This document shows positions 11,111-22,420 of a stretch of 64,000 nt of DNA, one piece after another. Source of the DNA: Onchidella celtica. Lineage: Eukaryota; Mollusca; Gastropoda; Systellommatophora; Onchidiidae. Position 1 is the stretch's first letter. Each line of letters starts with the position of its first letter. The position numbers and the translations under genes are program-made. Where the stretch lies: contig OZ007576.1 in assembly GCA_963931925.1 (NCBI GenBank), positions 19,112,203 to 19,176,202 of the forward strand. Reading direction: 5' to 3'. The notes under the pieces are model-generated. The model did not search any database. It saw only the letters and a program-made list of their open reading frames with translations, and had not been told where the DNA came from.

Positions 11111-11590
11111 TTCTACATACTAAAAGATTTCCAGGTTTTCAGAAAGTGAAGATAGAACAAATAAGAACTAAGGTGGAGAAATGTCACCAACCCACTGAAC
11201 AAGAAGAAAAACTTATTGGAAACAAAGGTTTTGCAAACTGCTCCATGGCCGATTTCTATAGCGACATCTCCATTGCAACGTTTCGTTTCATGTTCTCTGT
11301 TCTAGGATGTTCTATGGCGTCATGTGACACCAATGGCGCGCTCAGTAGAATCTGTTTTCCTTGGTTTTACTGTGAGAGAGACATGGACAATGAAGTTAAA
11401 AGGAGACGTCGCCGGCCTGTGAGATCCAAACAATTCGGTTTCCCTTATTGATTCAAAGGAAATTCAAGTATGAGTCAAAACTGACACAAGACAGACTTGC
11501 CTTGGTCTGCTTCTAGCCTAAAGAGAAATACTTCTTGGAGACAAAAACTTATAATTAGCGACATCTCATTTACAATATTTCATCCTGAGC

Positions 11591-12020
11591 GTTGTTATCT
11601 GTACGTACGTCCTCCAAGTATTTTGAGCAGGGGTTATGTATTTTGAAGCCTTTTGTGAATCTAGAGCTAGAGAGCCCCGCCCCCTTTTATCATACAAAAG
11701 AATGTTGTTACAAGTACCTACGTGCCCGAAGTTTTTTTTACTCCAGAAGTACGTATTCTAAAGCCTTTTGTGACTCCGTAGGTAGCGCGCTTTTGACGTC
11801 CTCCCGAAATGCTCCAAACAACAGCCTTAATTAATTATTCTTTCAGATTTTCTTTTTTGTTTTCCTCCTGTTTTTCGATTGAAAGGGTGGGGGACAGGGT
11901 TAGGGATTCGATTAGATTTAGCGTTGAGGATAAGGACGGGGTTGGGGACAGGTGCGTGTACGAACGCACAACTTGCGCAAAACGGTTTTTTGGGGTACGT
12001 ACGTGCAAGTAACAACAGCC
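11591..12020 (+). mobile_element. Family A MITE, copy 2, with a partial second head
   Basis: A truncated head (11591-11690: GTTGTTATCTGTACGTACGTCC...AGAGCTAGAGAG) is followed by a second, full copy (11704-12020) that starts GTTGTTACAAGTACCTACG and ends GCAAGTAACAACAGCC. The interior shows AATTAATTATTCTTTCAG, GTTTTCCTCCTG and AGGGATTCGATTAGAT. Either a tandem or a nested pair. Confidence 0.8.
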
Positions 12021-13325
12021 TTTCAACTTGCTTTCTCTGTTCTATGACGTGCTCTGACGTCATGCAACACCAGTAAGAAAAAACACTTATCGAAAACAAA
12101 GGCATTGCGTGCTGTTCCATGGCTGTTCTGATTTCCATCGAGACATCCCATTTACAGCTTTTCGTCTCATTTTCTGTGTTATTCCCCCTGACACGCATGT
12201 AGTTATCCTCATTGCTAAACAATTTGCTAGACGTGTACCATGTGTTAACCACATCTTCATCTTCCTCTCCGATGATTGATAAACAAAGAACGCACTTAAT
12301 ACTTAAACACACAGCTGTGTCTTGTATTGTAATTCCAATGCATTCATTATTTCTCACGCAAATAAAGTGTAAGCAAACAAAGCCTGGAGGAGACGTTTAT
12401 AGAAAGATGCCTACACAGAATAACACTAGCCATCTCACGTAAACCACTAGATAAGGGTTAAGGAGCTCTTGAACGCACTACCAGGGCTTCCATTAATCAT
12501 TCATCTACCCAATTACACAGAAGAATAAAATTTTACAGCAAGCTATGTTATGCCCAATACACCCTCGGCTCCTTGTCTAAATTCGAAATACCAAATCCCG
12601 CAGTCATGAAATAACTTTATTACACATTTGACCTATTATCCAAATTCGAAATGGTAATTTATAAATTGATATTTTACGATCCTGATATGTCAAATTGTGC
12701 AAAGATTCCAAATTTCAAATCTTTTAATGGCCAGGCATTGAGAGGCCACCAGTGTGTTAAAACCCATAGACTCAAAGCTTCCAACGATAAAATGAATTTG
12801 ACAAAACCTTGAATTCCACAGTTGCCGTGAACACAGTAGCTGCCAGTTGCGGTGCGTTTGTATTATAAGACAAAATTTAAAAAAATAATTGTGAAGGAAA
12901 AAAAACTGACAAGGGCATTCAAGTCTGGAGAGGTTGATTTTGGGTATTCTGGCCTGGTACTGAATTGAAGAAATTAATTAGCATAAGGTGTCCGATGTTA
13001 CCTTGACGAAAAATTTATTTCATTTGTATATACTCCTCGCCCTAAACCCAACTCTAATGCTAATCCTAAAAATATTTGAAAAATAAAAAAATAATAATAA
13101 AGCAGTGACCTTGGCTAATCTTCATTTGGCCAAAGAAATAATAACTGATTTTATAATGTTGGTATGGCAGAAAATTTGACTGGTCAAAATATTCCGAACG
13201 TGGCCGTAATAATCATTTCGATTGTATTTAAAGCATCGTTTATTAACAAATGCTTAGTTTTATATAGGTAGAAGTAATAATCATAAGAAATAATAAGATT
13301 AAAAATGTGGGCACTGTAAATCATA
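12021..13325. other. Gene-free AT-rich intergenic DNA
   Basis: No protein-like frame and no repeat recurring in the window. The region lies between the two inverted family B copies. Confidence 0.5.
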
Positions 13326-13748
13326 TGTGTAGCCATCCGACAAAATGAGGCACGTTTCGGCACTATCTGATTAGTGAAAATCGTTAAAAGTCATCACAGG
13401 GTTAATTCTATCGATTTTGTGTTTTCAGTATTTTTGTAAAGTTCAATCTCTTTACTGTTCCTTTTCCAAATGATACTCCTGTTTGAGACCGTAAATGCCT
13501 CAAAACTGTCTTTGAATCGAGTCACCATCGGTAATTTTGACGAAAAGCTGGGACTTTAAAAGCGTTTTCACAAAATTATGGTTGTGTCACTTCCTGTCGC
13601 TGAGAGGCCATATCGTCTCTGCTAATTAAATTAGAGCAATATTTTTTTTTTACCAAATGAAAAAACTTTGAATAACCTATTTAGTGATACCAATATCTCC
13701 ATACCACCAAAAGGCAGGAAGTGCCTCATTTTGTCAGGCGGCTACACA
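13326..13748 (+). mobile_element. Family B MITE, copy 2 (inverted relative to copy 1)
   Basis: Starts TGTGTAGCCATCCGACAAAA and ends TTTTGTCAGGCGGCTACACA. Flanks read CATAT on the left and ATATG on the right, compatible with a 4-bp duplication. The body aligns with the reverse complement of 10547-10968, for example GTCTCTGCTAATTAAATT against AATTTAATTAGCAGAGAA. Confidence 0.85.
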
Positions 13749-14643
13749 ATATGAAATGGTCTACAATCTACATGGTGTGGACATATGCTTTGTTTCCTTA
13801 CATTTAAAACGGCACAGAGAGGCATGGCAAGCAAATCAGTACCATTTCCCCTAGAGGTTATCCCAACATCACAAAAATATTTACAACTTCCAGGATTAAG
13901 ACCATATGAGTACTGGGTTATTCAGTACATTTGACCTCGTTCTGTTTCACAAGTTTACAAAATAGTGAAGACAGACAAAATTGTCATCGGGGAATCTTCC
14001 TGACCAAAAATTATACAAAAACTTGCACACATTTTAATATTTACAAATAAAACGGCGTGGATTTAAATGAGCGATGACGCTCAGCTGCAAATAAAATGAC
14101 CTTGATTTTCAGGAACTTCATGTTTGTAAAACAGGAGTGAAAGAGGGAAAGATAGAGAGATAAAGCCGGGGTGAGCGCTGAGAAAAGGCAACTGTTGTTT
14201 GTAACAATTTTGTTGAGGTATTGACGGAAAAGATGATTGTGAGAAAGAGATTGAAAGAGAAAAAAGAGGGAGAGAGAGAAAGGGGAAATCAAGGAAGAAA
14301 ATGTAAGTTTAAAAAAAAAAAAGCACAGAAATAAAAAAAAATCAAGGAAAAAAAATATCAGATAAAATATCTCCATCTACCCTCCGTTCTGTTCCTTCAT
14401 TGGTCCTTGCAATGCAAGTCCTCCAAAAACAAACAAATAAACAAGATATGTATAAATCGATAAAAATGTGGTCAAAAGGAATCAGCAAACGGAGAAAGTC
14501 TACGACAATCACTGGATTACTCTGCCATGTTACGGGAAAAGACTGTACACACCAATCTAAGTCAAATTCACTATAATAACGTTATTATATATAATGAAAT
14601 AATTATGCTCTATCTTTCTATCTAGGTTATGATTCCTTGCAAC
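13749..14643. other. Gene-free intergenic DNA
   Basis: AT- and A-rich tracts near 14300-14350. No gene or recurrent repeat recognised. Confidence 0.5.
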
Positions 14644-14838
14644 TAATAGAACGACACAGTGAGCTGCTGGCAAACAAGAAGTGCACGCCATAATTTTCTA
14701 TATTTTCTTAGTAAATCCGAGAAGGCCCTGTCATATTAGGCCTCGTCAGACACAGTCAGATTCTGCCATTATTGCGTGGGTGTACATTTTACTGGCAGCA
14801 ACTGGATGTGGCGTTCCGGGCTTAGTATTACTCCCCCC
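14644..14838 (+). mobile_element. Family C MITE, copy 1
   Basis: Left end AGAACGACACAGTGAGCTGC, right end GGCGTTCCGGGCTTAGTATT: imperfect terminal inverted repeats with the core AACGTCACAGC. The interior shares GCCATAATTTTCTATATTTTC and GTGTACATTTT with copy 3 at 21416. Confidence 0.7.
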
Positions 14839-15218
14839 TTATAAGAGATGATTCCGCCCCTGAATGAAATCTAAAACCAGAGATGAAGTAAAGTTATTTT
14901 TCCTTAAAATTCTCCAGACCTCTCTGGCAAGCCTCTGGACGAACATCAGGCTAGGGTATGTGGTGGTGCCAGGACTGAAGTTAGGCTTTCTGCTGGAGGG
15001 TTTGGGGGTGAAATTTTGTGTGATGTAGATAAGATGTCACGTGGAAGAGATTTCGCTGTCATAACACTTGGCCACTTGCAGTTTTTCACGGTGACTAATT
15101 GGACCAAGAGAGTGAGGGAAGCTGAGATCTGGATAGGTTTGAGGACTAAGTTCGAGTACTTTCAGGCATAGAGATGTATATTTTATATCTCAGTGGAGAA
15201 TGGTTACAGTGGACTATT

Positions 15219-15322
15219 CTCTCTCTCTCTCTCTCTTTCTCTCTCCCTCTCTCTCTCTCTCCCTCTCTTTCTCTTTCTCTCTCTCTCTTTCTCTATCTCT
15301 TTCTCTCTTTTTATCTCTCTCA
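15219..15322. repeat. CT-rich microsatellite
   Basis: Interrupted (CT)n of about 100 bases, directly next to family C copy 2. Confidence 0.95.
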
Positions 15323-15326
15323 AAGA

Positions 15327-15542
15327 GGGGTATCCTATTAAACCCAGAACGTCACAGCCAATGGCTGCCAGCAAAATGTACACCAAAGAAATAATGACAG
15401 AAGCTGATTGTGTCTGATCGGGGTTAATATTATATCAGGGCCTTCCTGGATTTTCTGAGAAAATATAAGAAATCATGGCGTGCATTTCTTGTCTGTCATC
15501 ATCTGAGTGTGCTGTTCCGGGATTAGTATGATACCTCCCTTA
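15327..15542 (-). mobile_element. Family C MITE, copy 2
   Basis: Left end GGGGTATCCTATTAAACCCAGAACGTCACAGCC (18 bases suffice to match copy 3), right end GCTGTTCCGGGATTAGTATGATACC. Together these give a ~30-bp terminal inverted repeat. Orientation is opposite to copy 1, since GCTGCCAGCAAAATGTACACC is the reverse complement of its interior. Confidence 0.75.
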
Positions 15543-16126
15543 GTGTGCCGTGGCCTTCCCATTCCTACGACGTACGTATTCTCATTCGCAATCTATTTAT
15601 CACACTTTGAGAGCCAAGCTACAGTAACGTGGCCTAAAAACCATGACAAAAAATTAACGCAAAGCGCCCATTATCCCACCGATGTGCCCGTTAAACACAC
15701 ACTCAAACTGAAAACTCAAACCTGATCGGCAGAATTGATCATGGACTTCAAGTACCATCCAGTTTTCTTACATCTGATCAACATCTTGGATATCACCTAG
15801 TGGAGTGGGGTGTTGTTGTTGTTGTTGCTGTTGGAGCTTGTTTGTTTGTTTATTTGTTTGTCTGGGTGGGTGGGGAGGTGGGGGGGGGGAACAACAAGCC
15901 CAGTGCAGCCTTGAACATAGCCTTGCTGCAACTCACCGCATAGACGTGCTCAAAGAAACACACCCGAGTGACTTCATTGTTTGTTCTTGTTTGGTTGTTT
16001 GGTTTTTCAAAACGCCTGCCTTTATTAATCAATGTCTTGTATGGAGATTAAAAAACGAAGAAGAAAAACTCAGCTTAATTGATGAAGTTCTGAGCTATTC
16101 ACGATAATTTCAAAGATACCCCTATC

Positions 16127-16130
<4 letters not shown>
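15543..16130. other. Gene-free DNA with short GTT and TTTG tracts
   Basis: Holds short GTT and GTTT repeats and a G-run (15815-15890). No gene seen. Confidence 0.5.
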
Positions 16131-16220
<90 letters not shown>

Positions 16221-16265
16221 CTCTCTCTTCACTCTCTCTATGCCTCTCTCTCACTGTCTCTCTCT
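16131..16265. repeat. (CT)n microsatellite
   Basis: A nearly pure run of about 70 CT units with a few interruptions. Confidence 0.97.
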
Positions 16266-16789
16266 TTTGCTCTACTATCTATCCACATTCATTGTGTGCA
16301 TATCCGCCCGTCCGTCCATCCTGCACTGTTTTCCGCCACTATCTTCCCAACCCACAAAATAACACCCCCACCCCCCTCCCCCACCCCATCCACCTGACAA
16401 CTAAAGTCAGAGAGTATGGCAGCCTCACCTCCACATCATCACGTGCACCAAGGGGCCTGACCTTATCAGTGGCCACCATGTTGTGACGCGGCGTTTCATC
16501 ACCTAGGATACGGAACTCTTCAACACTCAGAGATGTAAATAAATGCCAGAACTTCCTGAAAACATTTACCGGCTACCATTCTCCAGCACCCCCTTGCTGG
16601 TAGTACCGTTCTGCTAGCTGCTATCACTGGATACTTTCACGGGATCATAAATCTCTAAAATTATATCGGGTTTTAAATATTCTACTTTTAGTAAAATGTT
16701 ACTGCCAACTATCAATAAAACATATTATTTTAAGTGAATGCATGTGCGGAGAAGGCACTATGCCTACGGATCCACGAAAGAATTATTTT

Positions 16790-17077
16790 CTGACGTGGAC
16801 TCGCAACTCATCATGTCCTTTCTGAGAGAGGCAACTTCGTTTAAAAACTTTGATACTGATTTACAAAACTTTTTTCAGATCCATACGAAATAAGTTTTGA
16901 GAACTTTTACCAATGTGATAAAATTATACGAAGATATTTAATTCTATTATTAAACTTAAAAGGCCTGAATACGAAACATAAAGAAAGAAAGTGTATCGAA
17001 ATAGACCGTAAAGGGCGTAAAGTGGCTGTTAACATGCCGACGCGCCGTAAAACCTTAACTCAAACTCAAAACTCCAA
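16790..17077 (+). repeat. Family E retroposon with (AAACTC)n tail, copy 1
   Basis: Contains ACCAATGTGATAAAATTATACG and GACCGTAAAGGGCGTAAAGTGG, then CCGACGCGCCGTAAAA and the tail ACTCAAACTCAAAACTC. The inverse of this sequence appears at 18850 and 45268, and the 3' core at 35900, 55660 and 63415. This looks like a SINE or the 3' end of a LINE; class unresolved. Confidence 0.65.
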
Positions 17078-17386
17078 GATCCTTACCGTATATAAAAGGG
17101 TGTCTCTAAATTCACAGATGGTTCCTTCCTTCTTTTCTTTTAAACATAGACCTGGTTCAAGTTATACGAAAGATTTGCTACATCCAGGGTTAGATTTAGA
17201 GAGATTATGGCCATAGCTCGCTTTATCTTCACATCTAAGAAACAAAATAGGTTATTATTCTTGATGCCTTCAAATTCTACGCCACTGACCTAAAGCGAAC
17301 TGTGTTCTGGTAGTGTAATCGGTGTCAGTGTTGTATTTTTAGTGTGTCAGTTATGTGGTGGCGTATCCGGTGTGTAAATTTGGGGG

Positions 17387-17452
17387 CGATGGGGGTGGGT
17401 GGGGGTGGGGGGGGGAGTAGGGAGGGGGGGGGAGTAGGGAGGGAAGTACAAA
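17387..17452 (+). other. G-rich tract with quadruplex potential
   Basis: Many runs of 4-9 G separated by 1-5 bases, with GGGGGGGGGAGTAGGGA repeated twice. Composition fits a G-quadruplex-forming tract. Any role is speculative. Confidence 0.6.
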
Positions 17453-17967
17453 GATACCTTTTTGCTCATCTTCCAAATTACTGAATGAACTTGGATGTAT
17501 ATAAAAATGAGCAGGACACAGATGCTGGCATTACTGAAACATGGATATATACATGAGAAAAATTTAGAAACATTTTAAAGATTTATTTGTTTTATATATA
17601 TGAATAAACTAAGATTGGTCAAATCAGGCATATCACAAGGTTCAAAGGTTTTTGCTATGAAGCCGTAATAGTTTACATAGAAAGCTTTTGACGAACGATG
17701 AACATATCTCGGTATTTTCCCTATTTGACTTTGTAATTAAGCTGCATGTACAATTACCTTCTGATTTGTCGTGACAGAAGGGGACATTTCTCAAGTAATC
17801 TGCGGGGGGAAAAGAAGGAAAAAACATGTACGCCTTGCCAGATTTTTTGCAGTTTTGGGTGAAAATCAATGTCACATGAAATGTGATTCAGTTTTTTGTA
17901 AAATGGTGTAAAAATGGACTTTTGCTTGGCCGTCCTGATGAACTGGGTATGTGTGGATGGATGGATG

Positions 17968-18056
17968 AATGGAGAGAGAGACAGAGATAGAGAGAGAGAC
18001 AGAGATAGAGAGAGAGACAGAGAGACAGAGATAGAGAGAGAGACAAAGAGACAGAG
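17968..18056. repeat. GAGA/CAGA-rich tandem repeat
   Basis: Units of GAGAGAGACAGAGATA repeated about five times with variation. Confidence 0.9.
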
Positions 18057-18236
18057 AGCTGAGAATTTAAAACAAAATTGGTAAAAAATGTGAGGGTGAT
18101 AACTTTACCTACTTCCGGACCTCACCTGGCCCCGTATATCCCGAAGGTGTCCACACTTCTTTCATATTTTTGTATCGCACTTTCAAAAGGTGTCAGGACA
18201 GGTGAAATGTTTGAACAGGCACCCCTTATGATTACT

Positions 18237-18577
18237 CCCCCCCCCCCCCGAAAAAAAAACCCACCCGCTCTTTCGGCCTTTCTCCCCCAGATTGTTTTAT
18301 GTCTAACTGTATTCAAAGGAATCTAATACCCTTCCCTCACCCTTTCTTCCCTTACACTGACAATACAACCCCCCCCCCCCTTCCAAAGTAGATTAAATTT
18401 TGTGTTTGTGTCCGTACCGACTGGATATTATACTCCCTTACCCCCCCCCCTACCCGCCCCTTCCGTCGAAGACACCCTCCCCCCCCCCCCCATTCCCTCC
18501 CGGTGAGTTTGTTATTACCCTCAAACAGTGTGGCATGCGGCACCAGCAATGAGGGACATGCTCGCGTCCCCCCCCCG
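18237..18577. other. Cluster of five long poly-C tracts
   Basis: Runs of about 9 to 13 C at 18237, 18369, 18441, 18479 and 18568 within 340 bases. Frames here on either strand are composition artefacts. Confidence 0.85.
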
Positions 18578-18849
18578 GGGGAAGAGGGAGGGGGAGAGAG
18601 AGGGGTGAGGTGGTCTTGCAGGCCAGCGAGGTGCCTGTCTGGCTCACTGCACACTTCCTTACCAATGTTTGTTGCTATAAGACCCTAGGCGAGTGCGAAG
18701 TGCTGAAAACACGGAGCTTGTAGAGCCCGAGGGTTTGGGTGAAAGCTGGTGAGGACTAGGTTATTTGGTCCTGCATGAGTTAATTATTATGAGATGAGCA
18801 CATTTTGAAGATCATCATCTGTGAACAGAACGGGTTAATCACAAATTTC

Positions 18850-19120
18850 ATCACTGATGAGTTTGAGTTTGACTTTGAGTTTTACGGCGCGTCGGCACGA
18901 TAATGGCCACTCTGCGCTTTTCACGGTCTATTTGGTTACTTATTTATGTTTGATATTCAGATCTTCATCAATTTACATTTCACAAGTAGAATTAAATAGT
19001 TCCGTATAAATTTAATTCATATTTGTAAAATTCTCGAAAGTTGCTTTGTATAGATCTGAAAAGAGTTCTGTAAATTTGTATAAAAGTTTTCAAACCAGGC
19101 TATCGATATTATGATCTTTG
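18850..19120 (-). repeat. Family E retroposon, copy 2
   Basis: Starts with the tail in reverse (GAGTTTGAGTTTGACTTTGAG), then TTTTACGGCGCGTCGGCACG and TTTTCACGGTCTATTTGG, then ATTTGTAAAATTCTCGAAAG. This is the reverse complement of the copy at 16790. Confidence 0.65.
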
Positions 19121-19417
19121 GAACAAGTAAGACAATAATTAAATCGCTCCATTAGAGCCGAATTATATGAAATCCCGGTTTGGGGGGGGGGGGGGGGTGA
19201 GTAAATACAATACTGGGAGTTCCATTTCAACAAACACGATCAACTTGGTCTAATCTCTATAATGAAGGAACAAGCCGAGATTTCCATCAAAAACATTTCG
19301 TCGTGTGTGCCAAAAAGCATATACTCTCAAGAAACAACAATTCATTTCTCAAAACAACGCTAGAGGCACTTACAACAACTAAAGCTGTGTTCCCTTATGT
19401 TGGTTTGTAACACAATC

Positions 19418-19698
19418 TTGTTTCAAGTACCTACGTCCCCCAGTTTTTTGCGTAAAGGGTACGTATTTTAAAGCCTTTTGTGACCCCAGAGCTAGAGAGC
19501 TCCTCCCGAAATACTACTAACAACAGCCTTGATTAATTATAATTAATTATTCTTTCAGATTTTAATTTTGTTTTCCTCCTGTGGTTTTGGTAGAAAGGTA
19601 AGGGGCAGGATTGGGAATTCGATAAGATTAAGGTTGGGGATAAGGACCGGGTTAGGGATACATACGTATACGTACGTACGTACTAATAACAACGGCCT
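19418..19698 (+). mobile_element. Family A MITE, copy 3
   Basis: Starts TTCAAGTACCTACGTCCCCC, has AGAGCTAGAGAGCTCCTCCCG, AATTAATTATTCTTTCAG and GATAAGGACCGGGTTAGGG, and ends TACGTACGTACGTACTAATAACAACGGCC. It belongs to the same family as 11704 and 49615. Confidence 0.8.
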
Positions 19699-20029
19699 TG
19701 TAACAAACCTAAACATTTGAGTAGGTTACGGGACTGTACCAAGTGGCATGTTGCACCGCAGACAATCAAATGTATGTTATTGTTTCTTACCTTTGTTGTT
19801 TTTTGTTTTTTTTTCTGTAGTATCGGATGGTAAACAGGCAAGACGTGGCTGTGCCATGTGCCAACACGGGGATTAGATGACAGATTTTTAAAATCAATAT
19901 AACTTAATTGAGTGACATGACCTGCCAAACATCTCATAATAAAGTGCTCGGAATCTGGCATGTGACCTGTCAAATTTCTTGAAGTGAAGTTCATCAGATT
20001 TTTCTAGATCATCCAGGACCAATGGAATA

Positions 20030-20285
20030 ACACACACAAAAGCGAACAGAAAGATACAAAAAGTCGTTTTTGCCCCCCGCAATTCACCTTGGCAAGATAT
20101 TCAGTCTAGAATGATGTGTTCCATTATTTCACAAAGGTTCCTTATCATGTCACTTCATGTATGCCTGTTATTGAATTTGTTGAGTTATGATGTATGTTTA
20201 TGTAATGATGTCTAAGATGTGTGTATCATGTAATGTGCTCTTAATGCTCGGTGGAAGTGAATTTCCCTCATGGGACATTCGAGGG
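20030..20285 (+). pseudogene. 5'-truncated LINE: RT carboxy end and 3' UTR (family H), copy 1
   Basis: A short frame near 20035-20110 reads RTERYKKSFLPPAIHLGK then a stop soon after, a typical carboxy terminus of a non-LTR RT. The 3' UTR follows (TGATGTATGTTTATGTAATG, GTATCATGTAATGTGCT, GAATTTCCCTCATGGGA) and runs into a TTATC microsatellite tail. The same arrangement occurs at 62580. The LINE clade is not resolved. Confidence 0.65.
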
Positions 20286-20351
20286 ATTCTTATCTTATCT
20301 TATCTTATCTTATCTTATCTTATCTTATCTTATCTTATCTTATCTTATCTT
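20286..20351. repeat. (TATCT)n pentanucleotide tail
   Basis: About 13 perfect TTATC/TATCT units that form the tail of the LINE end to the left and directly abut the SINE to the right. Confidence 0.97.
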
Positions 20352-20727
20352 AGGGCAACATGGTGGTCTAGAGGCAAGGTGCTCGCCTCTCATGCCGAAG
20401 GTACCGGGTTCGAATCCCGGTCGGTGCAGGCATGTTGGAATTTTGGGATTTTTCTCATATTTTCCTGTCCCTGATCCTATGGTAGGCAGGATCGAGCACC
20501 TAGTCTTCTCGGATAAGGACGAAAAATTCGGTGGGCCTCTGTGCATGTTGCGCACGTTAAAGATACCTTGGCAGTTGGAAATCGAAAAGAGCAGGCCGAA
20601 CTGGCCGCTGGTCGGGCAAAATTCTAAAAAAAACTCATCTCTACCACAAGAAGAAAAATAAAAACAAGAAAAGTGAGGTGTAAATGCCAAGGGCAGCGAA
20701 ACCTGCTAAAATAACGATCTAAACACT
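20352..20727 (+). mobile_element. tRNA-derived SINE (family F), copy 1
   Basis: The head has RNA polymerase III box A-like (TGGTCTAGAGGCAAGG) and box B (GGTTCGAATCCCGG) sequences, spaced as in tRNA genes. The body is shared with 22421 and 46181: CCTGTCCCTGATCCTATGGT, ATCGAGCACCTAGTCTT, CACGTTAAAGATACCTTGGC. Length about 375 bases. The acceptor stem does not pair well, so it is a SINE and not a tRNA gene. Confidence 0.85.
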
Positions 20728-21103
20728 CTTATGTTATCCCATCCTATCTTATCTCATGTTATCTTACCTTATCTTATCTTCTTTATTTTATCACATCTTA
20801 TCTCATCTTATCTTATCTCATCTTATTTATTTTATCACATGTTATCTTATCTATCACATCTAATCTCATCTTATCGTATCTATCTTATTTATTTTATCAC
20901 ATGTTATCTTATCTTATCTCATCTTATCTTATTTATTTTATCACATGTTATCTTATCTTATCTTATCACATCTTATCTCATCCCATCTTATCTATCTCAT
21001 CTCATCTTATCTTATGTTATCTTATCTTGTCTATTTTATCACATCTTATGTTATCTTATCTTATTTATTTTATCATATCTTATCTCATCTTATCTTATTA
21101 GAA
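20728..21103. repeat. Degenerate TTATC repeat
   Basis: About 375 bases of TTATC, TCATC, TTATT and CACATG variants. The open frames here are repeat translations. Confidence 0.95.
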
Positions 21104-21405
21104 AGAAAAGAACTTTTCCACTTGTCTTTTATACATATCATGTGTTTTCTAGAACACAGACATCACTCCCAGTGGAAGATGTCAAGTTGACATACGATCA
21201 TTGCGCTAAGATCATGGCCTAAGTCAGATTTCGGCCAAAAACTACATTGACCTATCATGTCCCTGTTGAGGTCAGTCCCAACCACAGCCATGTAACAGAA
21301 AACCACACGAGCCCAATCCCTTCCAGCAACAATACATTAAACAACTGACACCAAAATTTAAATATTTCAAACTTGATCAACCAGTTGTTTTCCTTTAGGT
21401 GGAAG

Positions 21406-21635
21406 GCGGGGGGGGGGGGGGTATCATAATAAGCTCGGAGCGTCACAATCAGCTGCTGGTAGAAAAAAAAACACACACACACCATAATTTTCTATATTTT
21501 CTTCGTAAATCTGGGAAGGTCCTATCCTACAAAGCCTGGTCAGACTCTGTCAGTTTCTGCCACTCTTTGTTGTGTGTACATTTTGCTGGCAATATCTAGC
21601 TGTGACATTCTGGAGATAGCACTATATCCCTCTTA
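21406..21635 (-). mobile_element. Family C MITE, copy 3
   Basis: Left end, after a G-run, is GTATCATAATAAGCTCGGAGCG; the interior has CCATAATTTTCTATATTTTC; the right end is GCTGTGACATTCTGGAGATAG. It matches the other family C ends and body. Confidence 0.7.
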
Positions 21636-21654
21636 CTCAAAACTACGAAAATTT

Positions 21655-21865
21655 AGATAAGCTGTAATGTTAACGACGTGACGAGAAGTATGTTCAACAG
21701 TCACAAATCCTCGCAAAGGACAAAATATAATGATTTCATTTAGCCATTTTTATCCATCTTCTCAAAGTTCTATTTCAGAACGACTATTCCACAAAAATTC
21801 CACAATTTGATTTGATGTGGAGAAAAGACTATTACAGATTTCCCGTTTTTTGGGTAATGCTTACA
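21655..21865 (+). repeat. ~200-bp dispersed direct repeat, copy 1
   Basis: From GCTGTAATGTTAACGACGTGACG to AGACTATTACAGATTTCCC. It recurs in the same orientation at 25379-25580. Class unknown; no coding capacity. Confidence 0.7.
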
Positions 21866-21939
21866 GATAAAACTGTACACAAGTCCACAATGTAGCTCCA
21901 TGATATTGTAAAACAATTGTGGGGCCGCAAGCAGGCTTG

Positions 21940-22075
21940 GTACAAAGTAAAACTATGGCAAAAAGAAGAAAAAGTTGTATTTTGCAAAGCCTCGGGTAAG
22001 AAATAATACAGTCACAATACAATAAAAACACAAAGGAAAAATGAAAGTTATTGCGCTCGAGTGGCAATGTAATGT
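21940..22075 (+). repeat. Dispersed repeat related to 38410-38520
   Basis: Shares AGAAAAAGTTG, GCAAAGCCTCGGGTAAGAA and AATACAGTCACAATACAA with AAGAAAAAGTTG, GCGAAGCCTGGGGTAAGAA and AATACAGAAGGAATACAA near 38425-38485. Class unknown. Confidence 0.5.
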
Positions 22076-22420
22076 ATTGTGTTGCTATTGAATGTTTTCT
22101 AAAACAACATCATTAAGTTCAGAAGACAGACTAAGGGTGACGGCTTTTGTCCGACAGCGGTAGAGTTTTATTTTGCCCCATGGGGTGGGAACGGGGAGAG
22201 ACGGGACACAAGGCCCACGGCAGTGGTTCTTAGAATGAGCTCGGCGGAGCCATAGGGTTCCACCGGGTCTTGCTTCAGGGTTCCACGAAGGCACAAGAAA
22301 ATTGCTATGCTGCACAAGACATTTCAAAGAGGCCGAGAGATCAGGAGTTACCAGTATTGCTTCTGGACATAATCGGATGCGATTTTGTCAACCGGTTCCT
22401 CGAAATAGTGATCCTATTGG

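Noticed and set aside
20352..20430. Possible tRNA gene
   Set aside because: Boxes A and B are present, but the sequence recurs with a long non-tRNA body at 22421 and 46181 and lacks a good acceptor stem; it is a SINE head.
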